From: Petrolisthes cinctipes
Taxonomy: Eukaryota > Arthropoda > Malacostraca > Decapoda > Porcellanidae
DNA length: 64,000 nt
Assembly: GCA_033782935.1 (NCBI GenBank)
Contig: JAWQEG010000509.1
Span: 824,501 to 888,500, forward strand
Direction of reading: 5' to 3'
Shown: positions 22,636 through 33,975 of the stretch, one piece after another
How the letters are laid out: each line of letters begins with the position of its first letter
Numbering within the stretch: the first letter of the stretch is position 1
Program-made: the position numbers and the translations under genes
Notes under the pieces: model-generated
What the model saw: only the letters and a program-made list of their open reading frames with translations
What the model was told of the DNA's origin: nothing
The model's database searches: none

Positions 22636-25600
22636 ATTTTGGGGTCCCAAAAGTGATCTGTACATGCCTACTCAGTGCTAGAATGTTTTCAAAATATAGG
22701 CCCAAAACATGCTAAAAATCGATATTTTAAGTGTTCAAAGTCGATATGTCCATGCATCTTCTGCACTCGTTTATATCTCAAATTCAACCTCAAAACACCC
22801 GAAAATTCGATATTTTTGAGTCCCAAAAGCGATCTGTACATGCCTACTCAATGCTAGAATGTTTTCAAGATACAGACCCGAAACATGCTCAAAATCGATA
22901 TTTTAGGTGCCCAAAGTTAATATGTGTATGCATCTTCTGCACTCGTTTATATCTCAAATTCAACCTCAAAACACACGAAAATTCGATATTTTGGGGTCCC
23001 AAAAGTGATCTGTACATGCCTACTCAGTGCTAGAATGTTTTCAAAATATAGGCCCAAAACATGCTAAAAATCGATATTTTTGGTGCCTAAAGTCGATATC
23101 TGAAATTCAGGCCCAAAACACCCGAAAATTCTATATTTTGGGGTCCCAGAAGTGATCTGTACATGCCTACTCAGATACAGACCCAAAACATGCTCAAAAT
23201 CGATATTTTAGGTGCCTAAAAGTCGATATGTGCATGCATCTTCTGTACCCGTTTATATCTCAAATTCAGGCTCAAAACACCCGGAAATTCGATATTTTGG
23301 GGTCTCAAAAACGATCTGTACATGCCTACTCAGTGCTAGAATATTTTTAAAATATAGGCCCAAAACATGCTAAAAATCAATATTTTAGGTGCCCAAAGTC
23401 GATATCTTAAATTCAGGCCCAAAACACCCGAAAATTCGATATTTTCGGGTCCCAGAAGCGATCTGTCAGAGTATTTTCAATATACAGGCCCAAAACATAC
23501 TGAAAATCGTTCTTTTAGGTGCCCAAAAGTCGATATGTGGATGCTTCTGTACCCGTTTATATCTCAAATTCAGGCTCCAAACACCCGAAAATTCGATATT
23601 TTGGGGTCCCAGAAGCGATCTGTACTTGCCTACTCCGTGATAGAATATTTTCAATATCCAGGCCCAAAACATGCTGAAAATCGATATTTCAAGTGACCAA
23701 AGTCAATATGTGTATGCATCTTCTGTACCCGTTTATATCTCAAATTCAGGCATCAAAACACCCGAAAATTCGATATTTTGGGGTCCCAGAAGCGATCTGT
23801 ACATGACTAATCAGTGCTAGAATATATTCAATATATAGGCCAAAAACATGCGAAAAATCGATATTTTAGGTGCCCAAAGTCGATATCTCAAATTCAGGCC
23901 CAAAACACCCGAAAATTCGATATTTTGTAATCCCAGAAGCGATCTGTACATGCCTACTCCGTGTTAGAGTATTTTCAAAATACAGGCCCAAAACATACAG
24001 AATATCGATATTTTAGGTGTCCAAAAGTCGATATGTGCATGCATCTTCTGTACCCGTTTATATCTCAAATTAAAGATCCAAACACCCAAAAATTCGATAT
24101 TTTGGGGTCCGAGAAGCGATCTGTACATGCCTACTCAGATACAGGCCCAAAACATGCTGAAAATCGATATTTTAGGTGCCCAAAGTTAATATGTGTATGT
24201 ATCTTCTGCACTCGTTTATATCTCAAATTCAACCTCAAAACACACGAAAATTCGATATTTTGGGGTCCCAAAAGTGATCTGTACATGCCTACTCAGTGCT
24301 AGAATGTTTTCAAAATATAGGCCCAAAACATGCTAAACATCGATATTTTAAGTGTTCAAAGTCGATATGCCCATGCATCTTCTGTAGCCGTTTATATCTC
24401 AAATTCAGGTCAAAACACCCGAAAATTCGAGATTTTGGGGTCTCAGAAGCGATCTGTACATGCCTACTCAGTGCTAGAATATTTTCAAAATATAGGCCCA
24501 AAACATGCTAAAATCGATATTTTAGGTGCCCAAAGTCGATATCTCAAATTCTGGCCCAAAACACCCGAAAATTCGATATTTTGGGGTCCCAGAAGCGATC
24601 TGTACATGCCTACTCCGGGTTAGAGTATTTTCAAAATGCAGGCCCAAAACATGCTGAAAATCGATATTTTAAGTGACCAAAGTCAATATGTGTATGCATC
24701 TTCTGTACCCGTTTATATCTCAAATTCAGGCATCAAAACACCCGAAAATTCGATATTTTGGGGTCCCAGAAGCGATCTGTACATGACTAATCAGTGCTAG
24801 AATATTTTCAATATATAGGCCCAAAACATGCTAAAAATCGATATTTTAGGTGCCCAAAGTCGATATCTCAAATTCAGGCCCAAAACACCCGAAAATTCGA
24901 TATTTTGTAAACCCAGAAGCGATCTGTAGATGCCTACTCCGTGTTAGAGTATTTTCAAAATACAGGCCCAAAACATACAGAATATCGATATTTTAGGTGT
25001 CCAAAAGTCGATATGTGCATGCATCTTCTGTACCCGTTTATATCTCAAATTAAAGATCCAAACACCCAAAAATTCGATATTTTGGGGTCCCAGAAGCGAT
25101 CTGTACATGCCTACTCAGATACAGGCCCAAAACATGCTGAAAATCGATATTTTAGGTGCCCAAAGTTAATATGTGTATGCATCTTCTGCACTCGTTTATA
25201 TCTCAAATTCAACCTCAAAACACACGAAAATTCGATATTTTGGGGTCCCAGAAGTGATCTGTACATGCCTACCCAGTGCTAAAATGTTTTCAAAATAGAG
25301 GCCCAAAACATGCTAAAAATCGATATTTTAAGTGTTCAAAGTCGATATGTGCATGCATCTTCTGCACTCGTTTATATCTCAAATTCAACCTCAAAACACC
25401 CGAAAATTCGATATTTTTGAGTCCCAGAAGCGATATGTATATGCCTACTCAGTGCTAGAATGTTTTCAAAATATAGGCCCAAAACATGCTAAAATCGATA
25501 TTTTAGGTGCCCAAAGTCGATATCTCAAATTCTGGCCCAAAACACCCGAAAATTCGATATTTTGGGGTCCCAGAAGCGATCTGTACATGCCTACTCCGGG

Positions 25601-27390
25601 TTAGAGTATTTTCAAAATGCAGGCCCAAAACATGCTGAAAATCGATATTTTAAGTGACCAAAGTCAATATGTGTATGCATCTTCTGTACCCGTTTATATC
25701 TCAAATTCAGGCATCAAAACACCCGAAAATTCGATATTTTGGGGTCCCAAAAGTGATCTGTACATGCCTACTCAGTGCTAGAATGTTTTCAAAATATAGG
25801 CCCAAAACATGCTAAAAATCGATATTTTAAGTGTTCAAAGTCGATATGTCCATGCATCTTCTGCACTCGTTTATATCTCAAATTCAACCTCAAAACACCC
25901 GAAAAATCGATATTTTTGAGTCCCAAAAGCGATCTGTACATGCCTACTCAATGCTAGAATGTTTTCAAGATACAGACCCGAAACATGCTCAAAATCGATA
26001 TTTTAGGTGCCCAAAGTTAATATGTGTATGCATCTTCTGCACTCGTTTATATCTCAAATTCAACCTCAAAACACACGAAAATTCGATATTTTGGGGTCCC
26101 AAAAGTGATCTGTACATGCCTACTCAGTGCTAGAATGTTTTCAAAATATAGGCCCAAAACATGCTAAAAATCGATATTTTTGGTGCCTAAAGTCGATATC
26201 TGAAATTCAGGCCCAAAACACCCGAAAATTCTATATTTTGGGGTCCCAGAAGTGATCTGTACATGCCTACTCAGATACAGACCCAAAACATGCTCAAAAT
26301 CGATATTTTAGGTGCCTAAAAGTCGATATGTGCATGCATCTTTTGTACCCGTTTATATCTCAAATTCAGGCTCAAAACACCCGAAAATTCGATATTTTGG
26401 GGTCTCAAAAACGATCTGTACATGCCTACTCAGTGCTAGAATATTTTTAAAATATAGGCCCAAAACATGCTAAAAATCAATATTTTAGGTGCCCAAAGTC
26501 GATATCTTAAATTCAGGCCCAAAACACCCGAAAATTCGATATTTTGGGGTCCCAGAAGCGATCTGTCAGAGTATTTTCAATATACAGGCCCAAAACATAC
26601 TGAAAATCGTTCTTTTAGGTGCCCAAAAGTCGATATGTGGATGCTTCTGTACCCGTTTATATCTCAAATTCAGGCTCCAAACACCCGAAAATTCGATATT
26701 TTGGGGTCCCAGAAGCGATCTGTACTTGCCTACTCCGTGATAGAATATTTTCAATATCCAGGCCCAAAACATGCTGAAAATCGATATTTCAAGTGACCAA
26801 AGTCAATATGTGTATGCATCTTCTGTACCCGTTTATATCTCAAATTCAGGCATCAAAACACCCGAAAATTCGATATTTTGGGGTCCCAGAAGCGATATGT
26901 ACATGACTAATCAGTGCTAGAATATATTCAATATATAGGCCAAAAACATGCGAAAAATCGATATTTTAGGTGCCCAAAGTCGATATCTCAAATTCAGGCC
27001 CAAAACACCCGAAAATTCGATATTTTGTAATCCCAGAAGCGATCTGTACATGCCTACTCCGTGTTAGAGTATTTTCAAAATACAGGCCCAAAACATACAG
27101 AATATCGATATTTTAGGTGTCCAAAAGTCGATATGTGCATGCATCTTCTGTACCCGTTTATATCTCAAATTAAAGATCCAAACACCCGAAAATTCAATAT
27201 TTTGGGGTCCCAGAAGCGATCTGTACATGCCTACTCAGATACAGGCCCAAAACATGCTGAAAATCGATATTTTAGGTGCCCAAAGTTAATATGTGTATGC
27301 ATCTTCTGCACTCGTTTATATCTCAAATTCAACCTCAAAACACACGAAAATTCGATATTTTGGGGTCCCAGAAGTGATCTGTACATGCCT
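22636..27390. repeat. 3100-bp higher-order repeat, two copies
   Basis: About 22636-24290 recurs at about 25736-27390 with a constant 3100-bp shift. A third, rearranged copy begins near 28514 (shift 5878 from the first) and has lost one unit near 29440. Shared features include the 159-bp type unit GATCTGTCAGAGTATTTTC, the CAATATTTTAGGTGCCC variant and units with CATCAAAACACCCG. Sequence differences between copies are few. Confidence 0.8.
23435..23449 (+). other. CENP-B-box-like motif in a satellite monomer
   Basis: TTCGATATTTTCGGG matches the minimal mammalian CENP-B box pattern (TTCG, four bases, A, two bases, CGGG) at eight of nine fixed positions; the A is T. Most other monomers read TTCGATATTTTGGGG or TTCGATATTTTTGGG and match fewer. 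The resemblance may be chance, and no CENP-B protein can be inferred. Confidence 0.3.
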
Positions 27391-30300
27391 ACCCAGTGCT
27401 AAAATGTTTTCAAAATAGAGGCCCAAAACATGCTAAAAATCGATATTTTAAGTGTTCAAAGTCGATATGTGCATGCATCTTCTGCACTCGTTTATATCTC
27501 AAATTCAACCTCAAAACACCCGAAAATTCGATATTTTTGAGTCCCAGAAGCGATATGTATATGCCTACTCAGTGCTAGAATGTTTTCAAAATATAGGCCC
27601 AAAACATGCTAAAATCGATATTTTAGGTGCCCAAAGTCGATATCTCAAATTCTGGCCCAAAACACCCGAAAATTCGATATTTTGGGGTCCCAGAAGCGAT
27701 CTGTACATGCCTACTCCGGGTTAGAGTATTTTCAAAATGCAGGCCCAAAACATGCTGAAAATCGATATTTTAAGTGACCAAAGTCAATATGTGTATGCAT
27801 CTTCTGTACCCGTTTATATCTCAAATTCAGGCATCAAAACACCCGAAAATTCGATATTTTGGGGTCCCAGAAGCGATCTGTACATGACTAATCTGTGCTA
27901 GAATATTTTCAATATATAGGCCCAAAACATGCTAAAAATCGATATTTTAGGTGCCCAAAGTCGATATCTCAAATTCAGGCCCAAAACACCCGAAAATTCG
28001 ATATTTTGTAAACCCAGAAGCGATCTGTAGATGCCTACTCCGTGTTAGAGTATTTTCAAAATACAGGCCCAAAACATACAAAATATCGATATTTTAGGTG
28101 TCCAAAAGTCGATATGTGCATGCATCTTCTGTACCCGTTTATATCTCAAATTAAAGATCCAAACACCCGAAAATTCGATATTTTGGGGTCCCAGAAGCGA
28201 TCTGTACATGCCTACTCAGATACAGGCCCAAAACATGCTGAAAATCGATATTTTAGGTGCCCAAAGTTAATATGTGTATGCATCTTCTGCACTCGTTTAT
28301 ATCTCAAATTCAACCTCAAAACACACGAAAATTCGATATTTTGGGGTCCAAGAAGTGATCTGTACATGCCTACCCAGTGCTAAAATGTTTTCAAAATAGA
28401 GGCCCAAAACATGCTAAAAATCGATATTTTAAGTGTTCAAAGTCGATATGTGCATGCATCTTCTGCACTCGTTTATATCTCAAATTCAACCTCAAAACAC
28501 ACGAAAATTCGATATTTTGGGGTCCCAAAAGTGATCTGTACATGCCTACTCAGTGCTAGAATGTTTTCAAAATATAGGCCCAAAACATGCTAAAAATCGA
28601 TATTTTAAGTGTTCAAAGTCGATATGTCCATGCATCTTCTGCACTCGTTTATATCTCAAATTCAACCTCAAAACACCCGAAAATTCGATATTTTTGAGTC
28701 CCAAAAGCGATCTGTACATGCCTACTCAATGCTAGAATGTTTTCAAGATACAGACCCGAAACATGCTCAAAATCGATATTTTAGGTGCCCAAAGTTAATA
28801 TGTGTATGCATCTTCTGCACTCGTTTTTATCTCAAATTCAACCTCAAAACACACGAAAATTCGATATTTTGGGGTCCCAAAAGTGATCTGTACATGCCTA
28901 CTCAGTGCTAGAATGTTTTCAAAACATAGGCCCAAAACATGCTAAAAATCGATATTTTTGGTGCCTAAAGTCGATATCTGAAATTCAGGCCCAAAACACC
29001 CGAAAATTCTATATTTTGGGGTCCCAGAAGTGATCTGTACATGCCTACTCAGATACAGACCCAAAACATGCTCAAAATCGATATTTTAGGTGCCTAAAAG
29101 TCGATATGTGCATGCATCTTTTGTACCCGTTTATATCTCAAATTCAGGCTCAAAACACCCGAAAATTCGATATTTTGGGGTCTCAAAAACGATCTGTACA
29201 TGCCTACTCAGTGCTAGAATATTTTTAAAATATAGGCCCAAAACATGCTAAAAATCAATATTTTAGGTGCCCAAAGTCGATATCTTAAATTCAGGCCCAA
29301 AACACCCGAAAATTCGATATTTTGGGGTCCCAGAAGCGATCTGTCAGAGTATTTTCAATATACAGGCACAAAACATACTGAAAATCGTTCTTTTAGGTGC
29401 CCAAAAGTCGATATGTGGATGCTTCTGTACCCGTTTATATCTCAAATTCAGGCATCAAAACACCCGAAAATTCGATATTTTGGGGTCCCAGAAGCGATCT
29501 GTACATGACTAATCAGTGCTAGAATATATTCAATATATAGGCCAAAAACATGCGAAAAATCGATATTTTAGGTGCCCAAAGTCGATATCTCAAATTCAGG
29601 CCCAAAACACCCGAAAATTCGATATTTTGTAATCCCAGAAGCGATCTGTACATGCCTACTCCGTGTTAGAGTATTTTCAAAATACAGGCCCAAACATACA
29701 GAATATCGATATTTTAGGTGTCCAAAAGTCGATATGTGCATGCATCTTCTGTACCCGTTTATATCTCAAATTAAAGATCCAAACACTCGAAAATTCGATA
29801 TTTTGGGGTCCCAGAAGCGATCTGTACATGCCTACTCAGATACAGGCCCAAAACATGCTGAAAATCGATATTTTAGGTGCCCAAAGTTAATATGTGTATG
29901 TATCTTCTGCACTCGTTTATATCTCAAATTCAACCTCAAAACACACGTAAATCCGATATTTTGGGGTCCCAAAAGTGATCTGTACATGCCTACTCAGTGC
30001 TAGAATGTTTTCAAAATATAGGCCCAAAACATGCTAAACATCGATATTTTAAGTGTTCAAAGTCGATATGCCCATGCATCTTCTGTAGCCGTTTATATCT
30101 CAAATTCAGGTCAAAACACCCGAAAATTCGAGATTTTGGGGTCCCAGAAGCGATCTGTACATGCCTACTCAGTGCTAGAATATTTTCAAAATATAGGCCC
30201 AAAACATGCTAAAATCGATATTTTAGGTGCCCAAAGTCGATATCTCAAATTCTGGCCCAAAACACCCGAAAATTCGATATTTTGGGGTCCCAGAAGCGAT

Positions 30301-31400
30301 CTGTACATGCCTACTCCGGGTTAGAGTATTTTCAAAATACAGGCCCAAAACATGCTGAAAATCGATATTTTAAGTGACCAAAGTCAATATGTGTATGCAT
30401 CTTCTGTACCCGTTTATATCTCAAATTCAGGCATCAAAACACCCGAAAATTCGATATTTTGGGGTCCCAGAAGCGATCTGTACATGACTAATCAGTGCTA
30501 GAATATTTTCAATATATAGGCCCAAAACATGCTAAAAATCGATATTTTAGGTGCCCAAAGTCGATATCTCAAATTCAGGCCCAAAACACCCGAAAATTCG
30601 ATATTTTGTAAACCCAGAAGCGATCTGTAGATGCCTACTCCGTGTTAGAGTATTTTCAAAATACAGGCCCAAAACATACAGAATATCGATATTTTAGGTG
30701 TCCAAAAGTCGATATGTGCATGCATCTTCTGTACCCGTTTATATCTCAAATTAAAGATCCAAACACCCGAAAATTCGATATTTTGGGGTCCCAGAAGCGA
30801 TCTGTACATGCCTACTCAGATACAGGCCCAAAACATGCTGAAAATCGATATTTTAGGTGCCCAAAGTTAATATGTGTATGCATCTTCTGCACTCGTTTAT
30901 ATCTCAAATTCAACCTCAAAACACACGAAAATTCGATATTTTGGGGTCCCAGAAGTGATCTGTACATGCCTACCCAGTGCTAAAATGTTTTCAAAATAGA
31001 GGCCCAAAACATGCTAAAAATCGATATTTTAAGTGTTCAAAGTCGATATGTGCATGCATCTTCTGCACTCGTTTATATCTCAAATTCAACCTCAAAACAC
31101 CCGAAAATTCGATATTTTTGAGTCCCAGAAGCGATATGTATATGCCTACTCAGTGCTAGAATGTTTTCAAAATATAGGCCCAAAACATGCTAAAATCGAT
31201 ATTTTAGGTGAACAAAGTCGATATCTCAAATTCTGGCCCAAAACACCCGAAAATTCGATATTTTGGGGTCCCAGAAGCGATCTGTATATGCCTACTCCGG
31301 GTTAGAGTATTTTCAAAATGCAGGCCCAAAACATGCTGAAAATCGATATTTTAAGTGACCAAAGTCAATATGTGTATGCATCTTCTGTACCCGTTTATAT
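24000..31400. repeat. 5.7-kb offset duplication of a higher-order block
   Basis: About 24000-25650 is collinear with about 29700-31350 at an offset of 5701 bp. Diagnostic shared units include the one with CTAAACATCGATATTTTAAG, a short unit with TTCAGGTCAAAACACCCG, and GGGTTAGAGTATTTTCAAAA. The differences I saw are single bases, for example in the TCTCAGAAG and TCCCAGAAG versions. The ends are approximate. Confidence 0.78.
27061..28498. repeat. 981-bp six-monomer higher-order repeat (first tandem pair)
   Basis: The block beginning at 27061 repeats at 28042 with a 981-bp period until about 28498, where the second copy switches to a different unit. In a related copy at 30671-31652 I measured the six unit lengths as 159, 176, 176, 146, 177 and 147, which sum to 981. 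Single copies of the same block also occur at about 24941 and 23961. Confidence 0.85.
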
Positions 31401-32150
31401 CTCAAATTCAGGCATCAAAACACCCGAAAATTCGATATTTTGGGGTCCCAGAAGCGATCTGTACATGACTAATCAGTGCTAGAATATTTTCAATATATAG
31501 GCCCAAAACATGCTAAAAATCGATATTTTAGGTGCCCAAAGTCGATATCTCAAATTCAGGCCCAAAACACCCGAAAATTCGATATTTTGTAAACCCAGAA
31601 GCGATCTGTAGATGCCTACTCCGTGTTAGAGTATTTTCAAAATACAGGCCCAAAACATACAGAATATCGATATTTTAGGTGTCCAAAAGTCGATATGTGC
31701 ATGCATCTTCTGTACCCGTTTATATCTCAAATTAAAGATCCAAACACCCGAAAATTCGATATTTTGGGGTCCCAGAAGCGATCTGTACATGCCTACTCAG
31801 ATACAGGCCCAAAACATGCTGAAAATCGATATTTTAGGTGCCCAAAGTTAATATGTGTATGCATCTTCTGCACTCGTTTATATCTCAAATTCAACCTCAA
31901 AACACACGAAAATTCGATATTTTGGGGTCCCAGAAGTGATCTGTACATGCCTACCCAGTGCTAAAATGTTTTCAAAATAGAGGCCCAAAACATGCTAAAA
32001 ATCGATATTTTAAGTGTTCAAAGTCGATATGTGCATGCATCTTCTGCACTCGTTTATATCTCAAATTCAACCTCAAAACACCCGAAAATTCGATATTTTT
32101 GAGTCCCAGAAGCGATATGTATATGCCTACTCAGTGCTAGAATGTTTTCA
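30642..32150. repeat. 981-bp six-monomer higher-order repeat (second tandem pair)
   Basis: The block beginning at 30642 repeats at 31623 with an exact 981-bp period and nearly identical sequence. The second copy is cut short near 32150, where the array leads into the MITE. A block of the same type also precedes the first MITE (from about 11006), which ties the MITE insertion to this higher-order family. Confidence 0.87.
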
Positions 32151-32188
32151 AGATACAGACCCGAAACATGCTCAAATTCGATATTTTA

Positions 32189-32887
32189 TGGGGACCTCAC
32201 ACTCCAACACCCTATCTGCGCTCCTGTTAATTTTAGAAGCAAAAGCTTTTTGCCATCGTAATTCTCGTTTGGTTTTACATATATTGACAAATTTTCATTA
32301 CAATCGAGCAACAAATAATATTTTTCCTAACACTTTTAAAATTATTTTGTAAAAAATTAACAAAAAAAAAACTATGTTTCAGAATTGCATAAGATTTATG
32401 TGGACTATCCTCTGATATATAGCAACACTTCTGATGACGAAAGAGTCCATTATCACTGCTATAAATGGGAAAATTCCTCGCCTGAAATTGTTGAAAAAAA
32501 ATTTCGCCAGAAATGTTTGGGAAAAAATTCGCCAAAACAAAAATAATCCTTTTAGATCGAAATCCAAACGACAAACTGTGCTCATATATACGTATATCAC
32601 GTGTGAATCATATTCATTGACAAAACGTCAATACCTTTCGTGTTGTTTGCTTTTTTAGTGGAGAAATTTGAAAAAAAATACAAAAAAATCACTGAAACTA
32701 AAATCACTAGGAAATGCTTCAGTTGGTGCTCTATACTTTCATTCTCTTCGGCTTGGCCTAGACTATAGAGCATGAAGAAGTGGCTGTATATAGGGGTAAC
32801 TATTGATTTTTGGTGATTATTTTAATGCGAAATTTTTTTTAGCTTCTGCTTCTCGTTTTTTATGACGTTAAGTAGTGTGGTATCCCC
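32189..32887. mobile_element. MITE-like non-autonomous DNA transposon, copy 2
   Basis: This copy has the same 699-bp length, same ends and same TTA (or TA) flanks (32186-32188 and 32888-32890) as the copy at 11572-12270. The one difference I found is at an A-rich run: AACAACAACAAAAC in copy 1 and AACAAAAAAAAAAC here, two substitutions. Because the surrounding satellite also matches at the same offset, this copy came from segmental duplication, not a second transposition. It has no coding capacity for a transposase. Confidence 0.82.
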
Positions 32888-33960
32888 TTAAGTGCCCAAA
32901 AGTCGATATGTGCATGCATCTTCAGTACCTGTTTATATCTCAAATTCAGGCTCAAAACACCCGAAAATTCTATATTTTTGGGACCCAGAAGCGATCTGTA
33001 AATGCCTACTCCGTGTTAGAATGTTTTCAAGATACAGACCCAAAACATGCTCAAAATCGATATTTTAAGTGCCCAAAAGTCGATATATGCATGCATCTTC
33101 AGTACCTGTTCATATCTCAAATTCAGGCTCAAAACACCGGAAAATTCTATATTTTTGGGACCCAAAAGCGATCTGTACATGCCTACTCCGTGTTAAAGTA
33201 TTTTCAAATTACAGGCCCAAAACATGCTGAAAATCGATATTTTAGGTGCCCAAACTCAATATGTGCATGCATTTTCTGTACCCATTTATATCTCAATTTC
33301 AGGCTAAAAACACCCGAAAATTCGATATTTTGGGGTCCCAGAAGCGATCTGTACATGCCTTCTCAGTGCTAGAATATTTTCAAAATATAGGCCCAAAACA
33401 TGCTAAAATCGATATTTTAGGTGCCCAAAGTCGATATCTTAAATTCTGACCCAAAACACCCGAAAGTTCGATATTTTGGGGTCCCAGAAGCGATCTGTAC
33501 ATGCCTACTCCGGGTTAGAGTATTTTCAAAATGCAGGCCCAAAACATGCTGAAAATCGATATTTTAGGTGACCAAAGTCAATATGTGTATGCATCTTTTG
33601 TACCCGTTTATATCTCAAATTCAGGCTCAAAACACCCGAAAATTCGATATTTTGGGGTCCCAGAAGTGATCTGTACATGCCTACTTAGTGCTAGAATATT
33701 TTCAAAATATTGGCCCAAAACATGCTAAAAATCGATATTTTAGGTGCCCAAAGTCCATATCTCAAATTCAGGCCCAAAACACCCGAAAATTCGATATTTT
33801 GGGGTCCCAGAAGCGAACTGTACATGCATACTCCGTGTTAGAGTATTTTCAAAATACAGGCTAAAACATACTGAAAATTGATCTTTTAGGTGCCCAAAAG
33901 TCGATATGTGCATGCATCTTCTGTACCCGTTTATATCTCAAATTCAGGCTCAAAACACCC
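32888..33960. repeat. Satellite array, segment D (last part with mixed monomers)
   Basis: The satellite after the second MITE matches the satellite after the first up to about 33407. It still contains short units lacking the GTGCATGCATC segment (near 33430 and 33750) and the ATTTTGGGGTCCC variant. At about 33960 the array changes to the regular type that fills the rest of the window. Confidence 0.9.
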
Positions 33961-33975
33961 GAAAATTCCATATTT

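Larger units (their letters stand above)
17434..32188. repeat. Satellite array, segment C (nested higher-order repeats)
   Basis: This is an uninterrupted 14.8-kb stretch of the satellite with full-length and shortened monomers. It is built of overlapping higher-order blocks that recur at offsets of 776, 981, 2340, 3100, 3116, 5701 and 5878 bp. Similarity between blocks is much higher than between neighbouring monomers, the usual sign of higher-order amplification. The longest open frame in the window (19886-20638, plus strand) lies here. It is explained by runs of 147-bp units, which preserve reading frame because 147 is divisible by three. No unique sequence is present until the second MITE. 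Confidence 0.96.

Noticed and set aside
32189..32887. Second MITE as an independent transposition event
   Set aside because: The satellite on both sides matches the first copy at the same 20,617-bp offset, which is better explained by duplication of the whole segment.
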